NCBI GenBank assembly: GCA_036873755.1
Contig: JAVTVY010025324.1
Span: 37,900-101,899, forward strand
DNA length: 64,000 bases
Origin: Hanleya hanleyi
Lineage: Eukaryota > Mollusca > Polyplacophora > Lepidopleurida > Hanleyidae
Reading direction: 5' to 3'
The translations under genes and the position numbers were made by a program. The notes under the pieces are model-generated. The model did no database searches and was not told where the DNA came from. It saw nothing but the letters and a program-made list of their open reading frames with translations. Shown piece by piece: positions 1-12,480 of the stretch. Numbering within the stretch: the first letter of the stretch is position 1; every line of letters begins with the position of its first letter.

Positions 1-1255
1 CCATCATTAAAAATGGCACAACAAAGAAACATATGAACCATATAAACATACTCCAATTCTTGGCGTAAGTTCGGGTTACATATAAACCATTTGTTATACA
101 TCAGAATCAGAAATAAACCAGATGATCTTCACCGATGGAAATGACCATGCATTGTTGTTAACGCACCTCGCTATAGCATATTGACGTTATCTACACTCTA
201 GTTAGTATGGACCATTTCGGATTGATACTAAACAGGGGATGGAGCGGGGAGCAGTGCTCAAATGACCACTCTGACCCCCACTCCTAATCATTATGACAGA
301 AGTGCCTTGAAATGGGTCGAAAATTAGTGGCGAAGCGTCTGAATCTCACAATTTTCCAGGGTGTACCCCCGACGCCCGCTTTCTTCCTTCACGAGTTCAA
401 AATCATCGTGACTAGTTTTAAATTGCAGTTTCGTGCCAAGTGCCAACTTCTTCTCAGTGTTTGTTCTATCTTATTTAGTGTTAACTCGAGCAACGATCAG
501 GACAGCCTGCATTTGGCCATAATCCATCTTACACACTAGACGAAAGAGAGGGCTCATCAAAGGCCTGCATTCGGTGGATCTAGGAAAGTATTTTTCAAGG
601 ACACAAGCTGATCGCTAATCGCATAATGCGAGTAAATGATACAATTCAAACTCGATAGTTTATATTCGGAATTCAATGGTTACTCTAGCAATTTATCGAG
701 AAAATATAGATCTGATTATTGATGCTGAGAAACTGATAGTTCAATAAAGCGGGTTAATATAAGCCGATTATATTTTCCTTTCTCTGCAGCTTACTTTCCC
801 GCGAAGACAAGATCTTCAAGATTGATTTCATTTCCAAGTATTAATTTCATGTTTTACGGAGTTGTCGCTGAACTCGATAACAACATATCTTTTTCATACA
901 CATGTCTGCAAGAAAATAACAGAACAAAGCTCGTAATCCTCATCCCAGATATTTCACCAAGGTACATAATGAGCACGGAGACGTACTGTTGATAGCTGCG
1001 GCAGCCTAGAATCGCTGATAACAAGGTAATATATATTGCAAATTCTCAAACGACACATTTTATTATTTCATTAATGGCTTATTCTTAATCCACCATCGAA
1101 CTCTGGCATAGTATTCTTAAAGTATGGCTATTTTTTCAATTTTCACTGATTCAGCAGATCTTACATATGGCATTAAACCGGGGCCATGTGGTCATTCCAT
1201 TCAAGGTGTCCACATGAAAAACTATAAAAGCGTGTCTGGAATATAGAACCCCATA
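1..1255. other. Unassigned AT-rich sequence
   Basis: I see no convincing gene, RNA or mobile-element signature here. The only open frame of any size is a 75-codon stretch near 312-539 with no family-like motif and no codon pattern that sets it apart. Confidence 0.6.
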
Positions 1256-1420
1256 TTTTTATTTATTTTTATTTATTTATTTATTCGTCTTTGACACTCG
1301 TCAGGAAGGCCACACAGGTGACTAGCACCTATAATTGTGGCCCCCGATAACAATATATACATGACATATTTACATAAAAACGCCAATATAAATATTTACA
1401 TAAAAACACCAGTATAATAT
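1256..1420 (-). repeat. 3' end of a LINE-like retroelement with (AATA)n tail
   Basis: Read on the minus strand, this ends in a short GC-richer segment followed by a repeated AATA tail (1256-1285), the usual shape of a non-LTR retrotransposon 3' end. No coding part is left upstream on that strand. The family cannot be named from the tail alone. Confidence 0.45.
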
Positions 1421-1437
1421 AATGACAAGAAATTGAG

Positions 1438-1488
1438 GTTAAAAAAAAAAAAATAATAATAAAAAAGTTTTAAAAAAAATAAATAATA

Positions 1489-1550
<62 letters not shown>

Positions 1551-1690
1551 TAAAAAAATAAAAATGAAAAAAAATAAAATAAAATAAAATAAAATATAAC
1601 AAAAAAATAAATAAATAAAGAAGTGTAAAATGAATAAAAAATGAATAATAATAATAATTATAAAAATAATAAAATAAAAATTATATATAT
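1438..1690. repeat. A-rich low-complexity tract with (AT)n microsatellite
   Basis: A roughly 250-base A/T-only tract with a pure AT dinucleotide run at about 1494-1544. The open frames that cross it on the minus strand are strings of Ile, Tyr and Phe and are artefacts of composition. Confidence 0.9.
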
Positions 1691-1699
1691 TGTAATACA

Positions 1700-2059
1700 T
1701 TTAAAAAACATGCATGCATTAGTCAGATTAAACGGTATCTTGAAATCAGTATTGATCCTTCGAGGTCTTTGGGAAGAATACAGTTAGAATATCACCCTGT
1801 GGGGTCGTGTGACTTCTTGTAGCTTCGCTGGCATTATCCCCACCATGGTATTTTTCCTACTTGGCGCGAATACACTGTAAGTATTTTTACTCTTCGCCGA
1901 TATTGACAAACGATGTCAGATCCAACCGCCGTCCATCAAGAATCGAAACACCATTATCGAATAACACTTTAGAAATAGATACAAGCCTGAAATAGAATGT
2001 TAAACGATAAAGTTTTGCTAGAGAGCGTCTTATGGTTTGTGATAATGCCATCAAGATTT
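1700..2059. other. Unassigned sequence
   Basis: Nothing recognisable. It precedes the first block of the long direct duplication. Confidence 0.5.
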
Positions 2060-2745
2060 GACATTGCTGTATTAAAAATGTTGGTAGGAAACCATTTCAA
2101 AGTCCATACCATAATTCACATTCACGAAACGCTATACAGAAGATATCCTTCATATAGTCAATTCTTATACGGTATCGTGGATTCCATTATATTGTACTCA
2201 TGGTTTTGTCCAACAATTCTGTTGTGTCCCTGTTATTATCAGGCTATGGAGACAACGGTTATGAAGGATAAATTTCCATATTAATGTGTTCGATCCCATG
2301 ACAGTGAAAAAAAAACTGTGTGAGGGAATCACGGCAAAGTAACCATCGGTTTAAGACGTTTTGGTTGGCGGCATATTTTATCTAACTGAATCCAAGGAAT
2401 CCGAACTACGTTTCATTTCCTATGAACACTGTGTGACGGAATTACAGTTTCGACTATGAAGGTGGTGAACGTTTCTGTTCTCAAAGTTTCATTTTTTTTC
2501 AAATCTAAACAAGGGCCTAATTGATACTAAGAGCTACGTCATTCAAACAAACTATTCGAGTATTTCATGTTTCAATGAGTTAGCTACCCTGTTTTTTTTT
2601 GCTTCTCCCTGTGACCTTGACCTTTGGCTTTTCGACCTCAAAATGTGTATTGTTCTCCATGAGCTTGAGGTATTTAGAAAGTTTGTTCACAATCCACATC
2701 CGTGAGCTACACTAATGTAGTCTATGTTTTCAATAATTTCCTGTT
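2060..2745. repeat. Long direct duplication, copy A block 1
   Basis: This block aligns by eye with 13618-14340 in the same orientation, with many substitutions and small indels. Both copies share the run from a TGTTGGTAG motif through a TGACCTTTG-rich segment (about 2610-2740) to a TTTCAATAATTTCCTG end. The open frames inside it (for example 1997-2284) are not conserved between the copies and so are unlikely to be genes. The TGACCT-rich part resembles a repeat type common in marine invertebrate genomes. Confidence 0.75.
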
Positions 2746-3084
2746 TTGGGGCCACAGTGACGTTGGAAATTGACCTCCAAATATATACCTGTGATATCGT
2801 CACCTATCGATGTATCCATTCAAAAATATGGCATCTTCAATGATTTCCGATTTTTAGATGACGGCAACTTTGCACTTCAAACAAATGACATCACTTTTGG
2901 TGCGCGATATCATCGTGAAATTTGAGAGAAATCTGTCAATAAAATCAGCTAATAAAAGGGCTTAATAACTTATCACGTCGATTCTAGGACGAGAATGACG
3001 ACTTCAGTTTTCAAATAGCGACTAACCCCTTTCTGATTAGTACGAAAGGGGTCGACAACGATTATCGAGTCACGTTTTGCTTAT
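2746..3084. other. Unassigned sequence
   Basis: I see no gene or repeat signature. This part of copy A has no counterpart in copy B. Confidence 0.4.
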
Positions 3085-3350
3085 CAATGAGTGAATGAGT
3101 GAGTGAGTGAGTGAGTAGGAATTAACCTCATTTTCAACAATTTTACAATAATATCACGACGGTGCCTACATGTGCCAGGAAACGATCAGCCCAGCCACTA
3201 CAGCACCCGATCCCCCATCCATGTATTGACCGGCTCACTGTTGCTGATCTTTGGTGATCTGACGCGAACCGGCGTGCCCAACGTGATATGCTGTACCCAC
3301 GATTTTCTTATGAAAGTTAATATAAACGTGGTGTCCATTAGACATGAACA
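3085..3350 (+). repeat. Gastropod-type SINE with GAGT repeat head
   Basis: A GAGT/GAGA tetranucleotide run (about 3088-3117) is followed by a core with TTTTCAACAATTTTACAATA and a CACGACGGTG segment, then a tail with CACCCGATCCCCC. This order matches the short interspersed repeats I know from abalone-like gastropods: a GTGA repeat, an AACGTCG..CAGCAATAT core and a CCACCCGATCCCG tail. The small open frames on both strands across it are not genes. Identity is from memory of the family, not a search. Confidence 0.6.
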
Positions 3351-4343
3351 AAAGTTATGAAACATAGCCTCGAAGATCTTGCCCACTACAGTCGTATCTT
3401 GATACCAGTTGAAAGTGCATGAAAGTGCTTTGCAGTATTTAAACTGCCGTTGATTGGAATCTTTTCATTTTCATAAGATGTAACAAATGCCACTAAGCGA
3501 GATCTGTATACTCCATAAATAGATCCTTTTGAAATGTTCTTTCTGGAAAGAGGTAGTTGAAATCGTCTCTCTTGCCGTAGAGTTTACGTGCGATTTGTTC
3601 CTTTAAATTCAGCGAGGGTGATCCTTCATGACGTGGCCAATATAGGCATTACCCCAATGGAATGCACATTCTTCTTCTCTTCCCGACTTTTATTATTTAT
3701 TTCCTCTACTGTTTAACCAATTGACCAAACTGTCTCAAATGTGGCGCGCCAACAGTGAGATCAACAGTTCAAAGGTCAAGTTCATCGTGGCCTAAAAAGC
3801 ACAAAATCTTCGAAAATCGCAATTTTTGTGATTGGATTTATGAGGGGAAGATGACATGCATATACTTTTCCATCCTCGTGAGCCAGTGTATCGATCGATA
3901 TGTTAGGATCGATACACTGGCTTGTTTAGTTACCCATATGAGTTCTGGAAATAAATAGATCAAGGAGTTTCCTCTAAATCAACCCAATCAGTGAACGCGC
4001 TAAGCTAGTTGATTAGGCCAATCCGCTGCGAGGTGTGAGATGTGACAGGCTTGAATTTCATCGCGGGTCAAACTGCTTTGATGTCAAGCCAAAATCGACA
4101 TCGGAAGTCAAAGCAAACACCGCAGGCTTGGGATACCGACATGTTAATTCAAAACAAGCGGAGAATGAAATGTACGAGATTGTATAATACAGGCAATGAC
4201 TCAAGATCTCATTCGAATCACCAAAAATGTCCAGGTAAACCATCTGCGAGGATTTAGGATTTACCTGAACTTGTGAAGATGATAATTTTCAGAATTAACA
4301 CTGGTATAGTTCAGAGGTACTGTAAACGTGTTATGATGCTTCC
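3351..4343. other. Unassigned sequence with one strong hairpin
   Basis: No gene is evident. The one notable structure is the 16-bp perfect inverted repeat at 3881-3922, listed separately. Confidence 0.5.
3881..3922. repeat. Perfect 16-bp inverted repeat (hairpin)
   Basis: AGCCAGTGTATCGATC at 3881-3896 is repeated as its exact reverse complement at 3907-3922 with a 10-base loop. No terminator, tRNA or transposon end can be attached to it. Confidence 0.85.
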
Positions 4344-4346
4344 TAA

Positions 4347-4361
4347 GGGGTCACGTCCAAT
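4347..4361. repeat. Left terminal inverted repeat of Harbinger-like element
   Basis: Perfect inverted match to 5879-5893, immediately inside the TAA duplication. Confidence 0.85.
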
Positions 4362-5878
4362 TAATCGAGGCACTTTCTCGATGTCTTCGAGACGGATCGA
4401 GAAATTTCTCGGCTGAAACCGGGAGAACCGGGACCTCTGGCGTCATCTCCCGGTTTACTCCCGGTTCTATCTCGATCAAAACGTCCCGGTTTTCGAGATG
4501 GGTATTAAATTAATCGCTAATCTCGAAGGGGACCCCGGTTTCTATATGTCTGTGTTTTGTTGCCGTTAATTTGACCGCTTCATGCAACAGGCGATCAGAG
4601 TGTTCTGTGGATATGATATTTTCGGGGCGCACGTCATATACGCATATTTTGGCCTAAAATAGAATCTCGACAACGGATTGTTTCAAAGAGGTATTTTTTT
4701 TGTTATTCAACATCTATCCGATATATTCATATTCTGTTTTTCCTGAATCCAATTGAAGAATATGTTTCATTTATCTATATAAATCATAAATATATGATTG
4801 AATGTTCTTATCTGGCATCGATAATTGATTTTATATCTGGCTAGTATCTTACGCGGAAGAAATGAGACAACTGGATAGGACCTGAATATTAATGAAATGA
4901 AAGCATGCCTTAATCATATTTTATATTAAATTATTTTGAACCAACGTGGATCGTTTTGACTGCAAAGGAAGATTATGTTAAATGTTTAACCGGTGTATTA
5001 GCCTCCGTTTATAATTTGTTTTATAATTTGGTGGTATTCAATGCAGTGAATTACTATCTTGTGATATAGTTCAAATAAGGAGATTATATCAACACAGTTT
5101 TTTTTCTGATATATAAGCTTGCGTGGAACTGGTTAGCGGAAATACTGACAATCGGAACTAGAGGTGTTGATAATTCACACCACAGTAGGTCTGAAAATCT
5201 TCGGCTTGAAACAACAGGGACTAATTTCTTTAAAGGAAAAAACTGAAACAATACTTTTGTCGGGCTTGATAATATACTCGCGTTCCATTATTATTGCTGA
5301 TAACATGTGTTGAGAAATTTTACCAAATAACATGAATAATAAAAGTAATTATCGTTCCAATTCAGAGTGCAATCTTGCTTTAGTTCAACAATCACATATG
5401 ATTTTACTATCAGCCGATTTCCAGTGAATTTCCAGCCCCTTCTGTTGTCCTTCAAAGCCACTGCATATTTGGATACCTGGAAAATCTGACGAACGTGGTA
5501 CTATAATTTTCAAGCCAAATTCTATTAAATATTTGTTTCAATAAAGATCTATAAAGATAACAGGTACCAAATATATGCGACTACAGTTCTCTAGACGCAA
5601 TAACAAAGTGATATTAAACGATTCATGTTTAATTTCGCCACAGAAAAGTATATTTATGACGAGCATACGCATTCCGAATGGTTCAAACGTTCATTTGAAG
5701 GCATCTCGATTACAGTCTTGAAACAAGTCGAATGATTTCGAGGGGGGATCGAGATGGTCTTGTCCTTCGAGAGAAAACCGGGAGCAAACCGGGACAACAA
5801 TCGATAGAGATAAACCGGGACCCTTCGAGACGAGATATTTATCGGTTTTACTCGTTAATCGAGAAACCGTCTCGATCG

Positions 5879-5893
5879 ATTGGACGTGACCCC
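5879..5893. repeat. Right terminal inverted repeat of Harbinger-like element
   Basis: Exact reverse complement of 4347-4361, followed by TAA. Confidence 0.85.
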
Positions 5894-5896
5894 TAA

Positions 5897-6269
5897 CTTT
5901 ACTATGGTATTCCATCGCCTGTACACTTATGTCAAAAATAGTAAGTACTTGATGATAAAGAATTATACCCAGCTCTATATTAGTGTCGTAATGCGTAGCT
6001 CACTCAAAGTGGGGGCGCGAAAGTGTTGTTGGAGTCTAGATAATTGTGTTCTAGCTATTTTTCATAAGTTAAGATTGTATTTCTGTCGGACAGATCGTCA
6101 TAGACAACCATCTTGATATTTTGATAGTGCTTTCCTCGAACCCGAATTTCTGTCTTCTTCCTTATATGAACGACGTTATATTACATGTATTTGATAAACT
6201 CTGCATAAAGTACCTTGATATGAATGGGCTATTACAACATCGCTCCTTAATATTTGTATCTAATACCGA
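5897..6269. other. Unassigned sequence
   Basis: Nothing recognisable between the Harbinger-like element and the Naiad fragments. A 152-codon open frame running from 6121 has no recognisable motif in its first part and overlaps repeat fragments in its second. Confidence 0.4.
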
Positions 6270-6640
6270 TCAAGCCAGTGCTAGGGCCGTCCACATGAAC
6301 ACCTGCAATAAGAACATGACTGGGATACAAATCGTCACAGGGATCAGTTTTAGTTTTTGTGATCTTTTTATAAATATGCAATCAATATATTTGCCTGTGG
6401 GGTCAGAATTCTTGTCAGTTCGCCGAGTAGAGATATGGGTCCAGTATGATTTACCAGCTGGACTGTCGCTGGTTTCCTTCAAGCAAGTCATTGAAGGAAA
6501 CGCCACCAAACGCCTCAAAATTTCTCAAATTTGGCGATACTTGATAGCAAACTACGAGCGTAGCTTGCAAGGTCCTTAAAGTTAAGTTTCGTATGTTGTA
6601 TTTAATTCCATATAAACGAGGCTGATCAGGGGCACTATGG
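6270..6640. pseudogene. Rearranged Naiad-like (Penelope) element fragments
   Basis: Three pieces of the element seen intact at 15281-16730 are shuffled here. About 6275-6335 (plus) matches its 3' untranslated part (GTGCTAGGGCCGT). About 6400-6512 (minus) encodes LKETSDSPAGKSYW, matching LKETTDSPTGTSYL in the intact RT. About 6500-6570 (plus) matches the RT C-terminus. The pieces lie in opposite orientations, so this is a scrambled relic without function. The junction lies near 6495, inside what would otherwise be read as one open frame. Confidence 0.6.
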
Positions 6641-6699
6641 ACCCCATGTACTTCTAAATCGTGTTAATATGAACGAGCACAATTAAAGCGTGACTGGAA

Positions 6700-7165
6700 T
6701 ACATCATTCACCATGGACGATGTCTGCCTCAAAAATGCTGTACCTCGGGCCTGTTGTTGAAATAGTGTTTTCTGAAAGCTATTTTGCAGGACAACGTTCG
6801 ATCGCGTGAGAACTGGATAAATAATCCGCTCCAATCTTAATGTAGATACCGTATATCGAACTAAATCATAAGTCAGTGTGAACATATATTTGGCTTCCAC
6901 CGCGAGTTACTCCACGAGTTACAGCATATTTAGCGTTTTCTCGAATGCAGAAATTGTATTTTTCGGTAAGAACCCAACTTTCCTGCTAATGCCGAGGACC
7001 AGACAGATTGAAAATGACTAAGAATACAAATGCTAACCAAAGGAGGGCAATTTTCGGACATGAGGCGAAATCATTTGTCTATTTGACTTCGGATGTCGTA
7101 ATGGAAGCACAGCCTCAAATTGCATAGCCATTACTGTTTCTGCGAGATTGGGGACCCCCGGTCAC
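6700..7165. repeat. Long direct duplication, copy A block 2
   Basis: Aligns with 14664-15125 in the same orientation. Shared landmarks are GGCTGCCTCAAAAATG, the ATTTTGCAGG/ATTTTGTAGA region and the AAATTG..ATAGCCATT end. Confidence 0.75.
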
Positions 7166-7189
7166 GTACTGAGACTTTTTGTGGGACTT

Positions 7190-8445
7190 TTTCATTGGTT
7201 GATTTTCAATGTATGGATATTACATTTTCAATGCATTGAAATTCGGGGATTACGATTTTTTGAGTTTCAATGTACTGAAATTATAATTTCAATATATAAG
7301 TATTTGTTCAACACTGCGAATTTTGGCAGGGATGGCCTACCATCGTATATTGATGTTAAGGCATATAGATATTTTATACGCGAATTAGGGCGATTACATT
7401 ATGGCTGATGAGTCCAAGCCAATCAATATTATGTAGGCTATTAAATACTAATATATAACTAAGACAGCTCGTTGAACAGCAAAAGAGAATATTTATAACA
7501 GATCCCTGTTCATTTTGATTAATATTGTTCAAATGTTGTCGTACGATCAGACAAAATCAATTCGTTCTTTTCAGCCATATTTCAAAGAAAACAAATATCT
7601 CAGTCTGTGCTTTTACTGATTACGTCTGACAAACGTATGAGTTATCGCCGTTATGTGGTATATCGTGCCATAGACTTATTTTAACAAGAGATCGTGCCAA
7701 GAGTTTAGTCGGATCGCCGAATTGCAGATTCTTTCATTTGCCGGTATTGTAACACGATAATATATCATTTGGCAGTGTATCAGGACCTACAAATGAGTGA
7801 TTACAGCTCTCAATGATTTCCAATGATGTATTCATATCAGCGTTATTATGATACCGACTAACGTGTATTTACAAGATTTCTACGAGATGAAAGATTCCTG
7901 CTATGATAATGCAAACTTTGATCATCCCAACTCCAGGAAAAGTTGCAAAACTATGTTGCCCTCTGTATCACTTCTTTATCAATCGGAATACTCATATAAT
8001 ATATTCAGATATAGAAGATTCGAATACATAATGTACTCTCACAATATTTCCCCGTCAACAGCCAGGTTCAACATTACTGCATTCGCCAAGAATAACGTCA
8101 TACCATAATTGACCACAAATTAGCTGCCATCGCCTGCACTGAAGGAAAACGTTGTTAACCATCAAATAATTAAGAATCAAAATTCCTATACTGCCGCCAT
8201 ATTTATTAAAAGTCAGAACGAAATGGCTTTGCCAAAACCGATTGGAGAATTATTACCACTTTGCGCAAAATAGTTGAAATGTGAAACGTTCAAATAATAA
8301 ATAGGAATTTAGCACCATTTCTTTTAAGTAACCAATCACCATAAGCTAGTGAATGCGTTTCTACTGACGTCTCATTGTACGAACTTTTGTACACGTCCAG
8401 CCTCTGTGATTCTGATACACCTACACAGTCCCAGCCGAAATCAAC

Positions 8446-8495
<50 letters not shown>

Positions 8496-8510
8496 AATAT
8501 CTCTTCTGAA
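7190..8510. repeat. Long direct duplication, copy A block 3
   Basis: Aligns with 16955-18325 at roughly 90 percent by eye, including the segment with GTTCAAATGTTGTCGTACGA and the ACTTTGATCATCCCAACTCC segment. Frames such as 7848-8108 are not open over the same length in the other copy, which argues against coding. It ends in a CT dinucleotide run. Confidence 0.8.
8447..8491. repeat. (CT)n microsatellite
   Basis: About 45 bases of near-pure CT dinucleotides. The matching place in copy B (about 18284-18320) has a shorter CT run followed by a GT run. Confidence 0.95.
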
Positions 8511-8960
8511 TGTGTATTGAGGTGACAGAACAAGTATGTGTGTGAGAGAATGGGTTGCACGCGTGCTCTGTGTGACCAGTACTCATCGTGCATAAATAGA
8601 GTCCCAAAGTAAATGCAATCGGTCTAACACATGATGATGTATCTAGTTTCTTCGGTTCGTAGTATGCTTATGATATTCCAAATGAATATGAACAAGAGCG
8701 AATCCTTGACATTTCTTAATCAAAGCTTGCTTGAGGTGCAATTTAACTTCAGGTAACTCTCCAGGTGAGTTAATAGAAGTGTCGTTGGTTAAAACATGAC
8801 GAGACGGCGATATCTTACTGGCATCCTTAAACAGTGAGTGAGTGAGTGAGTGAGTGAGTGAGTAGGATTTAACGTCGTTTTCAACAAAAACAAGTAATCG
8901 AGTAATGAGATTCGAACTCACATAGTCTATGACTCTTCACGTCTTCTCTGTTTAGGAAAT
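8498..8960. repeat. Copy A block 4, with embedded GAGT SINE fragment
   Basis: Aligns with 19445-19830. After AACAGT copy A has an extra (GAGT)n run plus a TTTAACGTCGTTTTC core (8836-8884), missing from copy B. Both copies then resume at AACAAAAACAAGTAATCGAG. The extra piece looks like a short SINE insertion into copy A, or less likely a clean loss from copy B. The sequence ATTCGAACTC near 8909 resembles a tRNA B box in reverse. Confidence 0.7.
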
Positions 8961-9024
8961 TAGCTCGTGCTCACTCAGATTTTCATTCCATGCCATTATA
9001 TTTGGACTGCCAATATCGTAATAT

Positions 9025-9983
9025 AAGAGAGAATTAAGATTTAACGTCGCTATCAGCAAATTTTCAGCAATATAGCGACGATCAAACAAAATCCTTGCCT
9101 AAGTATGCTAACAAAACAAAGTCAACATCTCAACAATCTAAACGTGATCAACACAACACATTACAAAACTGTACATGCATTAAAATTTATACAACAAACC
9201 GATTTCTCTCAAACATAATATCGTACTAGAATGTTCCGCGATTATCAGCGCGGAAAATGTGTTTGGGTGACAACTGTTTACCGATGGTCGGATATGGCGC
9301 CTGTGTCTTTATCGCATCACTTTGGTCACCAGCTAGTTACAAGGGGATAATTCCCCACCTTGCAGGAGCAGATGTTGGACAATCGGTTTAAACACGTATG
9401 CTGATCATTTTTGGCAGACAAAGCTGTTAACCACTAATTGGTTTGGCCAAGTTGAGTTCCCTATTGGCATCCACCTTTAAACTGGTATTGAGAAACTGGT
9501 ATTGAGATTGACTCCCCATCGAAATCCTCTTCCATTAATCTTTGTTCCTAAATCCATGTGACATTTTACCACAAATCAGGACAACGAAACACTCCTTAAA
9601 TCAGCGTCGGTCTTATGTCCTCTTTTCCCCGCTGATTCAAACCGGATGATGTTCGAGAGTTAGCACCAGTTCCAATCAGGCATTATCATTTTACAAAGAC
9701 AATTTTTGTTTCTTGAAAGAGAGAGTCGATCAACCGATGCCAGCAAGACATAATGATGTTATAATCGTTGTAATCGGATGCCTTGGTTCTTTGTCATATT
9801 CCTCATACTACCGCATATTTGTTGATAGCTGGACACGAGATACTACAGAAAAATATGCGAACTGTTAAATCCGTACCCGGATTTCAATCGGCCAGATATC
9901 CTTCGTACTTTTAGAGGCCCCGCCATTCTGGTACCACTCAGCCGACGACAAACTTAATATGTCGGCTGGCAACTGAACCTCAT
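9025..9983. repeat. Long direct duplication, copy A block 5
   Basis: Aligns with 19845-20807 with high similarity over almost 1 kb. The first 60 bases contain a SINE-like core (AACGTCGCTATCAGCAA, then TTCAGCAATATAGCGACG) present in both copies, so that SINE predates the duplication. No gene is supported. Confidence 0.85.
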
Positions 9984-11374
9984 ACAGAAGAACTTTTATA
10001 TAAAATTCTTGGGACATTAAATAAAAGCATGGAAGCAAAATTTTATCGAAACTAGAACTGGGAAGTGATGATAGTATACGGTTATCATACGCGGCCTTGA
10101 ATACCACTCCATGGAAAAACACTAAAAGCATTTTACTAATGAAGCTAATTACATATCCATTTGGCACACGTAACGGACTGCTTCATCAATATTTTAACCT
10201 TCTGTAGTAAATAGCGATCAAAGACAAATCTTCTGGGAATTAATCCTGGACTAAAATCACCATCCGCCATTGATAAATGGACCAGTGCTAACGCTAACCC
10301 ATTTCAGTTAGAAAATAATGACGTCCAGGGGTGGGCCGCTCATATTTCTTTCTGCGCTTTCCAAATGATTCACATAAATATTTATGACCCACTGTTTCGC
10401 CAAAACAGGATTACGAACTTGAAAGATATATTATCTTGGTAAAATATATTTTAGTAATGATGGAATGATCCGATGCGCGGGCAGATAGGTCACAATGTAC
10501 ATCCATGAATAGCCTTGACTTGTATACCGGTATGACGAACATAAGACACAATGCTGATACATGTAAAACAGGAAACAGATTAAAGGATTAAATGTTCAAT
10601 AAAATATAAGCTTTATTTGTGGAAATGCATTCGCGGTTCTAGAATGTCGTTCGCTTCTCTTGCCCAATACAAAAACAATTTCGTGATATGAATCAAGTCT
10701 GTATGAATCCAGTGGTTCCTGTGTTTAGGATGGGTGAATCCCACAATGTACGTTGAAATTATTTGTCTTCGTGGTTGGGATAAACTTTTCAAAGTCCGGA
10801 CAATGTGATATCATTATTACTATAAAAACACACTAAAAACACACTAAAAACACACTGCTTTCTGAAATATATAGAAGAAAGATGACTACACAAAGTAGAT
10901 ACACTTGGCAATACGTTGGTAGTTTAAGGTATCTACTAACTCCACGATAATGTATAACTAGGGTTCAGATATCCCATTCACACCACGATATATTTCTTAC
11001 ATATTTACGGTAATTCACCTCCTTGGCCAACTAATATATAGAAGAATGGTGGTTTTAGATAAATACAACAGTTATTTGGACGTTACGGTGTTATAGACTT
11101 CTTGGTTCTGTAATTTTTTAATACAATATTTTTCGAACAACTAAAAAACATTAACTTTTGCGTTTTTCTACCACCCTCGTCTGAAAAAGGGAAACAATTC
11201 TGCGATTTAGTTACAGATGATCTTACTGGTGTACATGCATGCCAGTTTTTTCCACTCTTCATTTCTGAAGAAAGGTAACAGAGCCGCTGTTTGGTACTTC
11301 TTCTCAGAGAAAAGAAATGGTAAAAATCTACATACGTATAGAACAATGACAGCAAATGTTACAAAAACACTGCA
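9984..11374. repeat. Long direct duplication, copy A block 6
   Basis: Aligns with 23555-24963. It continues directly from block 5 here, whereas copy B is interrupted at this point by a 2.75-kb LINE. This makes copy A the empty-site allele. It contains three tandem AAAACACACT units at about 10825-10856, also present in copy B. The 90- and 100-codon minus-strand frames here are altered in copy B and are not treated as genes. Confidence 0.85.
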
Positions 11375-12480
11375 TTGAACAGCAATAACTGGATGAAAGC
11401 CACCACGATCAAAAACACATCGCCAGAAAGCCTGTGGACTAAATCAACACTGTCCATATCCAACGCCAGGAGAAGAAATTCACCTCACTACTCAAAGGAC
11501 GCTCTATTTCACTCGGGCTGAAAGACACCCCGAACATCATTATCCTTAATCATACCAATGAAACGATTTCCAGAGACGAAGAAGACATTCTACGTTCTGG
11601 CTTAAAACATGGCCTTGCTACGTACCCGAGAGATTCAGAAATTATTCAGAAATTATTCAGAAACATTCTGGGAACATTTGAATCACCATGGACTGCTACC
11701 GAATGGTTACATTAAGAGGGAACGTGCCAAAAATGCTATACGGGCCATGTCATGCAACCTACTGGACTTTCGTGACAAACGACTGTCTTCTGATGCCCAC
11801 CGAAACAAAATCCTGAAGACACTGATAGAACGCTTCGCTATCTTGAAGCCTGATAAGGGTAGGGGCGTCGTATTACTACGTAAGGAGGAATACATTAGCA
11901 GCCTTGATGAGACCTTCGAGATTAGGACCAAATTCCATAAACCAGATATGAACCCCAGTATGGCCCAACTACGCACCCTGCAAAATTACCTGCGTACAAT
12001 TCATCGTCGAGGTGAAATTACTGAAGATGAATTGAATGGAGTGAGACCAGCACGCTCCTATAGTTTACCGAAAGCACACGAATAGTTTGTGAATCTGCCC
12101 AAGTTTCGCCTAATTATCGACACAACCGGTACTTCCTACTCGAAAGTCGATAAATTTCTGTCGATACTATTGAAACCATCAACGGATAACGAATACTCAC
12201 TATCTGATTCCTTTGATGCAGCCCAACGTATTCGAGAAATTCAACAAAACTTATTCGATGAATGCTATCGTTTTGTTTCCTTCGATGTCGAATCGCCACC
12301 AATGTGCCTCTGAGGAAAGTAGTGAATATCATCCTTGACCTTGTTTATAAACAGAAGATAAGAAGATAATCTGAAAAAAACTGTTGATGGACTCTGTACC
12401 AAAACTCCATACCAGATGGTGCAGACACAAGACCTACATTTGCTGTGTCCCCTCACATGTTATTACCCAATGTTAAAATA
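11375..12480 (+). pseudogene. Decayed Penelope-like retroelement RT
   Basis: The plus strand encodes the N-terminal part of a Penelope-type reverse transcriptase. From ATG 11609 a frame runs to TAG 12083, and the same frame stays open to TGA 12311. Visible motifs are ILKPDKGRGVVLLRKEEY (codons about 77-94; the Penelope LxKADKG-type motif), then after the stop RLIIDTTGTSYSKVDKFL, then YRFVSFDVES, the FxSFDVESLFTNVP palm motif. The reading frame shifts at about 12295 and continues as NVPLRKVVNIILDLVY. Coding resemblance also extends upstream to about 11480. The catalytic YxDD region and the GIY-YIG endonuclease are not visible. It lies between the two long direct copies and interrupts the 3' end of copy A. 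It looks like the Neptune/Poseidon side of the family, but the exact clade is uncertain. Confidence 0.75.

Larger units (their letters stand above)
4347..5893. mobile_element. Non-autonomous PIF/Harbinger-like DNA transposon
   Basis: The two ends form an inverted repeat beginning GGGGTCACGTCCAAT (left 4347-4361; the exact complement at 5879-5893). Each end is flanked by TAA (4344-4346 and 5894-5896), the three-base TWA target duplication typical of PIF/Harbinger elements. Subterminal regions on both sides are dense in CCCGGTT and TCTCGA motifs in opposite orientations (about 4370-4535 and 5730-5880). No open frame long enough for a Harbinger nuclease or Myb-like protein is present, so a related full-length copy would have to move it. 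It sits inside copy A, in a stretch with no counterpart in copy B. Confidence 0.75.

Noticed and set aside
1396..1700. Minus-strand open frames of 68-76 codons
   Set aside because: They are runs of Ile, Tyr and Phe created by the AT microsatellite and A-rich tract.
3881..3922. Hairpin as a transcription terminator
   Set aside because: There is no T tract and no gene upstream, and intrinsic terminators do not apply to this type of genome.
6121..6579. 152-codon plus-strand frame as a gene
   Set aside because: It crosses the junction of oppositely oriented Naiad fragments and so is an accidental fusion of repeat pieces.
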